Shown here: in pieces, positions 35,105-43,548 of the stretch
How positions within the stretch are numbered: position 1 is the first letter of the stretch
How the letters are laid out: each line of letters starts with the position of its first letter
Assembly (NCBI RefSeq): GCF_006476045.1
Contig: NZ_SRZY01000023.1
Location: 1-64,000, forward strand
DNA: 64,000 nt
Reading direction: 5' to 3'
Source of the DNA: Sphingobacterium lumbrici
GTDB lineage: Bacteria > Bacteroidota > Bacteroidia > Sphingobacteriales > Sphingobacteriaceae
Notes under the pieces: generated by a model
Told to the model about the DNA's origin: nothing
The model's database searches: none
The model's input: the letters and a program-made list of their open reading frames with translations, nothing else
Translations under genes and position numbers: made by a program

Positions 35105-35143
35105 GCAAAGATTTCTCTATAATGGAAATCTTTGCTAAGTTTG
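35105..35143 (+). promoter_or_regulatory. lptB promoter with inverted repeat abutting the -7 box
   Basis: GCAAAGATTTC (35105-35115) and its complement (35125-35135) immediately precede TAAGTTTG (35136-35143). The -33 region is poor (TTTC). The layout resembles the promoter repeats at 13.5 and 59.7 kb, where the spacer also carries an inverted repeat. Confidence 0.5.
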
Positions 35144-35165
35144 CATCCAAAGCGAACAATACTAG

Positions 35166-35900
35166 ATGATACTTAAAGCGCAACATCTTATCAAAAAATA
35201 TAAGCAACGTACGGTTGTGAATGATGTATCTTTTCATGTGGAACAAGGTGAGATAGTGGGACTACTTGGCCCTAACGGGGCAGGAAAGACCACATCGTTC
35301 TACATGATCGTTGGATTGATCAAACCCAATGATGGCCATGTGTACCTGGATGATGAAGAAATCACCAAGGACGCTATGTACCAACGTGCCCAGAAGGGAA
35401 TTGGATATCTTGCACAGGAAGCTTCGGTTTTTCGAAAACTATCCGTTGAAAATAATATTCTCGCTGTTCTGGAAATACATTATCCCAATAAAGAAGAACG
35501 ATTAGCTAAACTAGAAGAATTATTGACAGAGTTCAGCTTACACCGGGTACGCAAAAATCGTGGAGATCTTCTTTCAGGAGGGGAGCGTCGGCGCACTGAA
35601 ATCGCGCGGGCTCTTGGTGCTAACCCTCATTTCATATTATTGGATGAACCCTTTGCTGGTGTCGATCCGATAGCGGTAGAAGAGATCCAAACCATCGTTG
35701 CTAAATTGAAAGCAAAGAATATTGGGGTATTGATTACCGATCACAATGTACAGGAAACCTTATCTATTACCGATAGGGCTTATTTGTTGACAGAAGGAAA
35801 AATCATGCTTACGGGTACTCCCGAAGAAATTGCAGACAGTGAATTGGCGAGAAAATTTTATCTCGGACAAAATTTCGTCCTACGTCGAAAAAAACTATAA
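35166..35900 (+). CDS. lptB: LPS export ABC ATPase LptB
   Basis: The 244-residue ABC ATPase has Walker [16 protein letters not shown]-loop [13 protein letters not shown], signature [15 protein letters not shown], Walker [21 protein letters not shown] and switch His in [11 protein letters not shown]. The sequence [12 protein letters not shown] and the GVDP segment are characteristic of LptB, which powers LptFG extraction of LPS from the inner membrane. GH3 follows after 22 bp. lptF, lptG and lptC are not in the window. Confidence 0.92.
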   Translation: MILKAQHLIKKYKQRTVVNDVSFHVEQGEIVGLLGPNGAGKTTSFYMIVGLIKPNDGHVYLDDEEITKDAMYQRAQKGIGYLAQEASVFRKLSVENNILAVLEIHYPNKEERLAKLEELLTEFSLHRVRKNRGDLLSGGERRRTEIARALGANPHFILLDEPFAGVDPIAVEEIQTIVAKLKAKNIGVLITDHNVQETLSITDRAYLLTEGKIMLTGTPEEIADSELARKFYLGQNFVLRRKKL

Positions 35901-35922
35901 TTATTTTTGAATAGATTTACCT

Positions 35923-37440
35923 ATGGCCATACTAAATTCACTGTTCACATGGATTATGAAAAAGCGCATTCATCAGATAGAGCTCTTCATGAAGTATCCT
36001 CACGATGTACAGGAAGAATGGTTTCAAAGTTTAATATCAACCGCTGAAGCGACTGAATGGGGTAAAAAATACGACTATAAAAGTATCTTCACCCCCGAAG
36101 AGTTTAAACGACGTGTACCCATTCAGGACTATGACGATATCAAGGTATATGTAGACCGGATGATAAAAGGAGAACAAAATATCCTGTGGCCTTCGGATAT
36201 TAAATGGTTTGCGAAATCATCCGGTACCACATCCGATAGAAGTAAATTTATTCCTGTTAGTACAGAAGCGTTAGAAGAATGTCATTATCAGGGCGGAAAA
36301 GATATGCTTTCGATATATTGCCACAACAAACCTGACAATAAATTATTTACAGGAAAAACTGTTGTTATCGGCGGATCATCTCAAATCAACAATTTCAGTC
36401 CGGATTCATATTATGGTGATCTATCGTCCATATTAATCCGTAATCTACCTTCTTGGGCCGAATTCAAGCGAACGCCACAATTAGAAGTTACATTAAATCC
36501 GAATTTCGAAGAAAAAATCGAACAGATTGCACAGATTACTATTCAAGAGGATGTGACCAGTTTAGCAGGTGTCCCTACTTGGAATATTGTCATGGCAAAG
36601 CGTATCCTTGATATTACCGGAAAAAGCAACTTATTGGAGGTATGGCCGAATCTGGAGTTTTATGGTCACGGCGGTGTGAGCTTCAAACCGTATAGAGAAC
36701 AATTTAAAACACTGATCCCTTCTACTGAGATGTATTATCTTGAAAATTACAATGCATCGGAAGGATATTTCGGTATTCAAGACCAATCTGACTCGGATGA
36801 TTTGTTATTGATGTTGGATTATGGTATTTACTATGAGTTTCTACCCATAGAGAATCTAGAAGACGAAGAGCCTCAAACATTAAAGCTGGATGAAGTGGAA
36901 TTAGGTAAAAATTACGCGTTGATTATTTCCACAAATGCCGGATTATGGCGTTATAAAATTGGTGATACTATCAAATTCACCTCTTTATATCCATATCGCT
37001 TTCAAATATCAGGCCGCACAAAACAATATATCAACACATTTGGAGAAGAAGTAATTGTAGATAATGCCGAACATGCACTAGAGGCGGCTTGTGCAGCAAC
37101 CGGAGCTTGTGTGAAAGATTATACTGCCGGACCTGTTTATTTTAAAGAGGCAGAAGCTGGCGCACACGAGTGGGTAATCGAATTTGACAAGCATCCGAAT
37201 GATTTTAATCAATTCTGTGAAATTCTAGACAGTACCCTGCGTGAAATCAATTCTGATTACGATGCCAAAAGGTATAAAAATATGGCATTAAAATCCCCTT
37301 TGATTCATAATGCGCCCACTAACACCTTCTACACCTGGATGAAATCCCGTGGCAAGTTAGGTGGACAAAATAAAGTCCCTCGTCTTGCTAATAGCAGAGA
37401 ATATTTAGATCCTTTGCTTCAAATCATGAAAAACACTTAA
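35923..37440 (+). CDS. GH3 auxin-responsive promoter family protein
   Basis: The 505-residue protein is of the GH3 acyl-adenylase fold (ANL superfamily relatives). Visible motifs: WFAKSSGTTSDRSKFIPVS (about 103-121, P-loop-like ATP motif), EFYGHGGVSFKPY, YYLENYNASEGYFGIQD and YKIGDTIKFTSLYPYRFQISGRTKQYINTFGEEV. Plant members conjugate amino acids to acyl acids via AMP. Bacterial GH3 proteins are common in Bacteroidota beside lptB, but their substrates are unknown. Cytoplasmic. Confidence 0.88.
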   Translation: MAILNSLFTWIMKKRIHQIELFMKYPHDVQEEWFQSLISTAEATEWGKKYDYKSIFTPEEFKRRVPIQDYDDIKVYVDRMIKGEQNILWPSDIKWFAKSSGTTSDRSKFIPVSTEALEECHYQGGKDMLSIYCHNKPDNKLFTGKTVVIGGSSQINNFSPDSYYGDLSSILIRNLPSWAEFKRTPQLEVTLNPNFEEKIEQIAQITIQEDVTSLAGVPTWNIVMAKRILDITGKSNLLEVWPNLEFYGHGGVSFKPYREQFKTLIPSTEMYYLENYNASEGYFGIQDQSDSDDLLLMLDYGIYYEFLPIENLEDEEPQTLKLDEVELGKNYALIISTNAGLWRYKIGDTIKFTSLYPYRFQISGRTKQYINTFGEEVIVDNAEHALEAACAATGACVKDYTAGPVYFKEAEAGAHEWVIEFDKHPNDFNQFCEILDSTLREINSDYDAKRYKNMALKSPLIHNAPTNTFYTWMKSRGKLGGQNKVPRLANSREYLDPLLQIMKNT

Positions 37441-37444
37441 TTTT

Positions 37445-38164
37445 CTATTGCAGCTCTTTCAATAATTTGTTGGCCTTTCTTCCCAATTCATCATCTGACT
37501 TAATATGTTGAAGCAATAAGATGGCCTTCTCATTTTTGTTTTCTTTTGTGTATGCTGCTGCTAAATAGTAAGTAGCTTCCCTTGCGAATACCGACTCACC
37601 CTCAGCGATAGCCTCTAATTTAGCAATCGATTCACCCCAGTTTTCTTCGCCATAGTAGGTCAACGCATGGTAATACTTATATTGTACATTTAACGGGTCA
37701 CTATTTATGAGTTGATCCAAAATGTCTCGTGCCTGGTCAAAAGATTGATTATTAAAATGCCTCACCGCATCTTCATATTTTCCGGCTTCCCCCGCTCCTC
37801 TTACAATTTCAGATTCCATGATCGGAAGTTGATAAAGTGTAGATGATGTGCCGGAAAAAAACTTGAAAACGACCAATACACAGGCGGCAGCCAATATAGG
37901 AACTAGAATTCTATACAGCGATTTTGATTTATTGTTGCCCTCCGAGCGTCTATGAGCAGTTGCTGCCTCATGAAGATTATTTCGCAGTTCATCTGCATCG
38001 CTACTCATTCTTCGTGCGAGAATCGATTGAACCTCCCTGTGCAAATTGAGCTGTTCGCTCAATTGTGGATCAGTGGCAAGTTCTTGTTCAAAAGCAAGCA
38101 ATTCTTCGCCTTGTAAGAGTCCGTCTATATAATCCTGAATTTTTTCTTCGCTCGTTTTCATCAT
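37445..38164 (-). CDS. Single-pass TPR protein, putative anti-sigma partner
   Basis: The 239-residue protein has a cytoplasmic N-terminus of about 84 residues with an acidic helix (EEKIQDYIDGLLQGEELLAFEQELATDP) of the kind found at the start of FecR/anti-sigma proteins, one transmembrane helix (about 86-103), and a periplasmic part with two to three TPR-like helices (about 130-235). No zinc-binding anti-sigma motif is seen. The gene follows the ECF sigma gene by 27 bp on the same strand, the usual place for an anti-sigma factor. Anti-sigma function is inference from position and topology. Confidence 0.7.
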   Translation of the reverse strand: MMKTSEEKIQDYIDGLLQGEELLAFEQELATDPQLSEQLNLHREVQSILARRMSSDADELRNNLHEAATAHRRSEGNNKSKSLYRILVPILAAACVLVVFKFFSGTSSTLYQLPIMESEIVRGAGEAGKYEDAVRHFNNQSFDQARDILDQLINSDPLNVQYKYYHALTYYGEENWGESIAKLEAIAEGESVFAREATYYLAAAYTKENKNEKAILLLQHIKSDDELGRKANKLLKELQ

Positions 38165-38191
38165 CTAGTTCATTAAAATCAACTTATTATC

Positions 38192-38764
38192 TTAAAAATC
38201 TGTATCCCCATTAAAGTAAGGATGTGCCTTAACCTTGGATATCAGACTTGCCATACATTCACTTTTTTTCTTACGAAGATAAGCGTACGTAATACCAAGG
38301 GACTCCGCAATCTGTTCCTGATGCTTTTCGGTCATACAACGTCGAATAATCTCCTGACACCGCGCTCCTAAGGTATCCAATAGCTGCATCACCATATTTT
38401 CCTTTTCAACCTGTTGGACAGATTCGGCTATTTCCTTTGCTGATTCATCCTCAATATGGAATAAGTCTTCCGTTGATTTTGTTACCCACATCTGTTGCTT
38501 TTTCTTCAGAACATTGAGCCATTTGCGCTTACAAACCATCAATAAGAAATTTTTGAACGAAGTGGTGAGCTGGAAATCTTTATCTTTAGTCATATAATAG
38601 ATATCGACCAAAGCCTCTTGCAAAATATCATAGCCGTCATCTTCTGTACCACTATTGTACACAATCATAGAAACTATCTTTTTTGCATAGTTTTTATATA
38701 TTTTATCAATGCCCGTTCTATCATTATGTTTTAAATAGGCGAGATATTGTTGATCTACATGCAT
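38192..38764 (-). CDS. ECF-type RNA polymerase sigma factor
   Basis: The 190-residue sigma-70-family protein has region 2 at about 10-80 (YKNYAKKIVSMIVYNSG; DGYDILQEALVDIYYMTKD; FKNFLLMVCKRKWLNVLKKK) and region 4 at about 120-180 (LLDTLGARCQEIIRRCMTEKHQEQIAESLGITYAYLRKKKSECM). No sigma-3 domain. It is divergent, across 81 bp, from the PKD/CHAT pair and upstream of the TPR putative anti-sigma. The arrangement suggests it controls this locus in response to an envelope signal. Confidence 0.88.
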   Translation of the reverse strand: MHVDQQYLAYLKHNDRTGIDKIYKNYAKKIVSMIVYNSGTEDDGYDILQEALVDIYYMTKDKDFQLTTSFKNFLLMVCKRKWLNVLKKKQQMWVTKSTEDLFHIEDESAKEIAESVQQVEKENMVMQLLDTLGARCQEIIRRCMTEKHQEQIAESLGITYAYLRKKKSECMASLISKVKAHPYFNGDTDF

Positions 38765-38845
38765 TGTTAATTGGCTTATCTTCAGTAAAAATAAGCATAA
38801 TTAGATTATTTTAATTATTTTAGATACCTAATTCCCCTATTAATT

Positions 38846-40852
38846 ATGAAGTTTTGGTATCTTGCTTTATATCTATTTTTAATCCCCTATATAGCCGGGG
38901 CTCAAATTGATTCATCGTTGATCGAACAGGACACCTTCGTTAGCGTTATTCACTCCCAGATTGTAGACCATAAAATAGCCTTTAAATCGGAGCTGCGGCC
39001 ACTTGTGCAGGTTCCTGGAGGTAGAGTACCGTTCTACACTTATCTTTGGGATTTCGGAGACGGGCATTTCAGCACGGCGGCAGAGCCCATCCATCAGTAC
39101 CAAAAAGCCGGGGATTATGAGGTTACCGTATATGCGGTAAACAATTATGATGATGGGAGAAAACCAAAAAGACCTAAGAAAAAAATAACTGTTAATTCGG
39201 CTCTCGCATCTTTGGCTCCTTCCCCCTCTCCTTTCGAAGAAAGTTTCTTTACGTCCAATGGCGTATTTCAACTCTTTAAAAATTCGGATGCAAAACCCGG
39301 AGAGGATATGGCGCTGGTAGTCGGTGTAAATACCAATGGCAAAAAAGGGAAGGTACTCCTCCTAACAAACGAAAAAATAGCAGGGCTGGATGGCTTTGTT
39401 TTAGCCGGACAAAGCAAGTATTACAATGAAAAAATAGACAGCGCATTGCAGCATAAGGAAATAAACAGCCTTTGGGCGAATGTAAAACAATCTACATTTA
39501 CAAAAACAGGAAGTCCGGATTACGGAATCAAAGAAGAGATGGCTTTCGCATCGTCCAATGAAGCAATAACCTACTTTTCTGATTTACGCATGGCGTATAA
39601 TAGCTTAGCCACTTATGAAATTGACGGAAGTCAAAGCGAAACACAATTCACACTTATAAACCTGGATATCACCGAAGATATGCTGGTGGATACAAATGCT
39701 ATTGTGACGATTACCGGCATTTTTATACCGGAGGATGGAATTGCTAACGTACATCAGGTGGATGTACCTGTTGTAAAATCACATGATCCGAACAAAATGT
39801 CTATCCGCCCGGCTCGTATGAATTATCGCTTTCAAAAAAAGAATAAAGAACTAACCTACAAAGTACAGTTTCAAAATGATGGCGAAGGTGATGCCAAAAA
39901 CATACGCCTGGAGATGTTTTTACCCGAAGAAGTAGATCTAAAGACCTTTAAATTGCAGGCTCTCTATCCACAATGCGACTCCTGTTTAACAGCCAACATG
40001 CGGGGATGCTATCAATATGACATTAAAGAAGATGGCACCTTGATCTTTCATTTTAAGGACATTTCGCTGCCTGGTACGGGTGCGCCCGATATTACAGATC
40101 AGGACAGCACCAAAGGCTTCATTCTGTTTACCGTACAAACGGATAAAAAATTAAAAAACAAAGCTTTCAAATCCTATACCAATATATACTTTGACAAAAA
40201 TCCGCCGATTAAAACGAACAATGCTACCTCCCGATTCCGAAAGGTATTTTCTCCATTGGTAACCGTTGGAGCAAGCAGCACATTCGGCACACCCTCCGGA
40301 AATGATATTCAATACAAGTTTAAACCCGGGATTCAAATAGGGATAGGGATAGCACCAATAGCCCCATACCGAAAACCATACTGGCAAGCAGAGCTGTACA
40401 CCTCTTATTTTAAAGAAGAAGCCACGCACCCTTTAACCGCTGCCGAGGGTGTCATTCAGTACGTCGATGACAATGGAAGGAATACCGAGGCTAAATATAA
40501 TGCGTACACGATAAACAGCAAAAAAGATTTTATGACGGTACAGGTACCTGTACAGATCCGATTCAATATTAACGGCTTCCTGTCCACCGGAGCAGGAGTC
40601 AGTCTTCGCACCGACTTCAATCTCAAGAATCAGGAATCAATTACCTATAATACTGAAAATGCAAATGGGGTAAATGGCCAGATCGTCCTTCCGCAGGAGG
40701 TCGAAAAGGATGCAATGAGTCCGATTAAGATTAATCCGTTTTGGGATATCAATGTTGGCCGGGTGTATCTCGGTCCGGCTCTCGGTATTCGGGTATCGTA
40801 CGATACACACCAAAAAGCGACTGCGGGTGTTTATGGTATCTGGAGATTTTAG
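38846..40852 (+). CDS. Secreted PKD-domain protein with C-terminal beta-barrel
   Basis: The 668-residue protein has a signal peptide (about 1-19, ending AGAQ). A PKD domain follows at about 45-117 with YLWDFGDGHFSTAAEPIHQY. The middle region has SHDPNKMSIRPARMNYRFQ and LTYKVQFQNDGEGDAKNIRLEM, resembling the DUF11/DUF7619-like domain common in Bacteroidota surface proteins. The last 190 residues alternate short aromatic/polar strands and end in IWRF, as in outer-membrane barrels. No T9SS C-terminal domain is evident. The CHAT gene starts 5 bp after the stop, so the two are co-transcribed. Confidence 0.7.
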   Translation: MKFWYLALYLFLIPYIAGAQIDSSLIEQDTFVSVIHSQIVDHKIAFKSELRPLVQVPGGRVPFYTYLWDFGDGHFSTAAEPIHQYQKAGDYEVTVYAVNNYDDGRKPKRPKKKITVNSALASLAPSPSPFEESFFTSNGVFQLFKNSDAKPGEDMALVVGVNTNGKKGKVLLLTNEKIAGLDGFVLAGQSKYYNEKIDSALQHKEINSLWANVKQSTFTKTGSPDYGIKEEMAFASSNEAITYFSDLRMAYNSLATYEIDGSQSETQFTLINLDITEDMLVDTNAIVTITGIFIPEDGIANVHQVDVPVVKSHDPNKMSIRPARMNYRFQKKNKELTYKVQFQNDGEGDAKNIRLEMFLPEEVDLKTFKLQALYPQCDSCLTANMRGCYQYDIKEDGTLIFHFKDISLPGTGAPDITDQDSTKGFILFTVQTDKKLKNKAFKSYTNIYFDKNPPIKTNNATSRFRKVFSPLVTVGASSTFGTPSGNDIQYKFKPGIQIGIGIAPIAPYRKPYWQAELYTSYFKEEATHPLTAAEGVIQYVDDNGRNTEAKYNAYTINSKKDFMTVQVPVQIRFNINGFLSTGAGVSLRTDFNLKNQESITYNTENANGVNGQIVLPQEVEKDAMSPIKINPFWDINVGRVYLGPALGIRVSYDTHQKATAGVYGIWRF

Positions 40853-40857
40853 CGGTA

Positions 40858-43407
40858 ATGAAGTTAATACGAATTGGTATATGCTTTTTATTGTTGGTGG
40901 GAGCTTGCACGCCCAAACAGAACCCCCACGATAGTGCAAAGGCAGAGAGTCTGAATCCTCTTATCAGCAGTAAAAACGATGCTGATACCGATGAAGTATT
41001 CGAGCAATTAGCTGATATTGTAGAGGAGCACCCTGAAAAATTTATTCACCATCCGGATTCGTTTTACAACAATATACCAAACAACCCAAAGACCTCATAT
41101 CAACAGGAATTGTATGTATATGTCCTGTCCAATATGGGGTATCAACTACGGGAACATGCAGATATCCTACAAAGTATTAGGTACTATGAAAAAGCATTAC
41201 AGGCTACAAAGATCTATACATTAACAGATGTTGACATCGACAATGATATTATTATGCCATTGGCGAATCTATACATACGTATTGATGACAATAAAAAAGC
41301 GATTTCCCTTTTGGAACAGGCCATCAGCACCGTTAAAACGGCAAAAAAATTAAGTTCCTTTATCAATAATCTAGCCAACGCGTACGTCTATGATAATAAT
41401 CCCAAAAAAGCAAAATCTGTTATTTTAAACACATTACAATCCGATGTACCTTTAAAACCGTTATTATACAACACATTAACCTCTATATACTGGAGCGAGG
41501 ACAAACTTGATAGCTGTAAACTCTACAATCAAAAAGCCTTGGCGGAATTTGAGCAGATGACATTGACAGGCGATTCCATTTTATGGTATACCAATGCACT
41601 CAGTATGGCGGGCCGTTTGTCATCCAGCAAACAGCCTATTGAAGCATCCTTAGAACTATTGGAAAACACTTTTCCTCAGCACAAATTTAGAGAAAAAGCT
41701 AAACTACAACTTGAACTCGCAACTATTTACTACGCCCGTAATGACTCCGACAGAGCCCTTAGCAATTATAAAAATGTGTTAACCTATTTTTCTGACACCA
41801 ATAAATATCAATTAGATTATACGTACACACAGGCGTTGGGTAAAATTGGAGATTGCTATGCTAAACTTAACAAGATAGATTCGGCTATCGCTTATTATCA
41901 ATGGGCAATAGAAAACGACTACCGTACACAACAGCTTATTGTAAGCAAAGAGAATCAGTTAAAAAATAACATCTGGCATAAAAACCTCATCGAGAGTATA
42001 ATGGCACTTTGTGAAGTCAAACTAAAAAAAGAGCCAAATAACCAAGCTGTACAGGAAACAATGCTATGGTGCATAGAACTGGGCAAAGCCAGAATGCTAA
42101 TCACCGAGATTAACCGTTCGGAGAAATGGGACTCACAGAATCAGCAGCTGCAACAGGCTATCCGGATTATCCGCACATCGTATCAAGACCTGGGTGGGCT
42201 CGAAGACAACAACCAGCGAGAAAGACTGGAAAAACGGATAAAAAACTTATTACTGGAGTTTCAGCTCTCAGAAAACTATTTCGAAAAAATAAGTTCACCG
42301 TCCCTTCGGTATGAATTTATGGAAAAACTTCGCAAACAAGGTGCTGATTATTACAGCTATTTTATGCACCAAGACAGTAGTGTCACAATTTTAGGTCTGT
42401 TAAATAAGAAAACTACCTACAAAAAACTGCATGATAAAAACTTTATTACTACCATTGAAGAATTCAAAAAATCGTATTTTGGCGACACACCGAATGCCTA
42501 TAATCTATCTCCATCTAATTACCAAACAGCTGCTCGTAAAATAGCACAATACCTTCTCCCGGATATCGCGCGTGCAAAGGCTAATATTTTCCTGTCGCTA
42601 GATGGTGTATTTCACGGACTGCCCTTTGATGCGTTATGGGATTCCGATTTTCTGCTAAAAAAGCATAACTTTTCTTATCTCAATTCTTTTTTGCTCTTTG
42701 ACATTCTCCCCAATAACAAGGTTTTATCCACGCCTATTTCTATCTTACATCGGTCGGAATATCAGGAGCCGCTACCAAGTCTCCATTTCGTAAAAGAGGA
42801 AGTAAAAAATATAGCCGATAAATTTCTATCCCGAATAATAAACCCCGAAAGGCAGCATGATTCGGTATTGTCCGAAGAATTCTCTTCCCTAAATGTCATT
42901 CATATTGCAGCACATGCGATCTTGGAAGGGGATAAAGATCCATATATCTATCTTAAAAATCGGGTTTCGACCAATCAGCTTTCGTACTATGAAATGAATA
43001 CGCCACTGGTTTTTCTGTCTGCCTGCAACACCGGAACGGGAAAACCCTTGCCTTCGGAAGGAACGGAGAGCATACATCGGGTGTTTTTAAGCCGAGGTGT
43101 TCCGTCTGTCATTTCCACCTACTGGTTTGCAAATGATGAAATGATGTTATCCCTTACGGCCTCTTTTTACGAACAATTATATCATATAGGCTTTCCAATG
43201 GAGGCACTGGGAGAGGCAAAAAGATTTTTTTTGGCTACGGCTTCCGACAAACAAGCGAACCCCTGGTATTGGGCAAACATCAACTATGCCGGAGTGAACA
43301 ATGAAATAGGCTTGAAGAAATCTTCAAACCTATTCCTTTATTCTAGTATATTGGCAATATCTCTAATTATACTGCTGTTTTTTTGGCGTATAAGATCAAA
43401 ATTCTAG
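40858..43407 (+). CDS. TPR-CHAT protease, lipoprotein-like
   Basis: The 849-residue protein has a lipoprotein signal (FLLLVGAC, Cys 20), a long TPR-like helical region (about 60-420), a coiled linker, and a C-terminal CHAT domain (about 560-815) of the caspase-like clan. The catalytic pair is H686 in HIAAHAILEGDKDP and C723 in FLSACNTGTG. It ends with a transmembrane helix (about 825-842) and basic tail. The start at 40858 is chosen for the lipobox; an in-frame start at 40741 would overlap the PKD gene. CHAT proteases are used in bacterial signalling and defence (for example gasdermin-cleaving CHAT proteins). Here the periplasmic placement and operon partners suggest envelope signalling. Confidence 0.83.
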   Translation: MKLIRIGICFLLLVGACTPKQNPHDSAKAESLNPLISSKNDADTDEVFEQLADIVEEHPEKFIHHPDSFYNNIPNNPKTSYQQELYVYVLSNMGYQLREHADILQSIRYYEKALQATKIYTLTDVDIDNDIIMPLANLYIRIDDNKKAISLLEQAISTVKTAKKLSSFINNLANAYVYDNNPKKAKSVILNTLQSDVPLKPLLYNTLTSIYWSEDKLDSCKLYNQKALAEFEQMTLTGDSILWYTNALSMAGRLSSSKQPIEASLELLENTFPQHKFREKAKLQLELATIYYARNDSDRALSNYKNVLTYFSDTNKYQLDYTYTQALGKIGDCYAKLNKIDSAIAYYQWAIENDYRTQQLIVSKENQLKNNIWHKNLIESIMALCEVKLKKEPNNQAVQETMLWCIELGKARMLITEINRSEKWDSQNQQLQQAIRIIRTSYQDLGGLEDNNQRERLEKRIKNLLLEFQLSENYFEKISSPSLRYEFMEKLRKQGADYYSYFMHQDSSVTILGLLNKKTTYKKLHDKNFITTIEEFKKSYFGDTPNAYNLSPSNYQTAARKIAQYLLPDIARAKANIFLSLDGVFHGLPFDALWDSDFLLKKHNFSYLNSFLLFDILPNNKVLSTPISILHRSEYQEPLPSLHFVKEEVKNIADKFLSRIINPERQHDSVLSEEFSSLNVIHIAAHAILEGDKDPYIYLKNRVSTNQLSYYEMNTPLVFLSACNTGTGKPLPSEGTESIHRVFLSRGVPSVISTYWFANDEMMLSLTASFYEQLYHIGFPMEALGEAKRFFLATASDKQANPWYWANINYAGVNNEIGLKKSSNLFLYSSILAISLIILLFFWRIRSKF

Positions 43408-43508
43408 GGTCGGGATATTTTATAGAGAAAAATAAAATATCCGATAATAAATCTAATCAATCCCGGTGGCTTTTTCTTTGTTCTTCCGATATATTTCGCA
43501 TCTTTCAT
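43404..43508 (-). CDS. Possible 34-aa membrane microprotein
   Basis: ATG at 43508-43506, basic N-terminus (MKDAKYIGRTKKKPPG), a hydrophobic run LIRFIIGYFIFLYKI, and a stop at 43404-43406 overlapping the CHAT stop. It lies 40 bases downstream of the OmpA-family gene on the same strand. The ORF includes the CHAT terminator hairpin. Short AT-rich frames arise by chance, so confidence is low. Confidence 0.25.
   Translation of the reverse strand: MKDAKYIGRTKKKPPGLIRFIIGYFIFLYKISRP
43413..43442 (+). terminator. Terminator after the CHAT gene
   Basis: Ten-base arms GGATATTTTA (43413-43422) and TAAAATATCC (43433-43442), starting six bases after the CHAT stop; AT-rich tail rather than a clean U-run. 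Confidence 0.5.
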
Positions 43509-43548
43509 AATAGTATATATTTAATTAGTTAATCGTCAAAATTCGCTC

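Noticed and set aside
34957-35169. 70-codon frame before lptB
   Set aside because: Runs through the promoter repeat and its -7 box and overlaps the lptB start; no protein-like pattern.
40741-40857. 39-residue N-terminal extension of the CHAT protein
   Set aside because: Overlaps the end of the PKD-protein gene and would bury the lipoprotein signal peptide.
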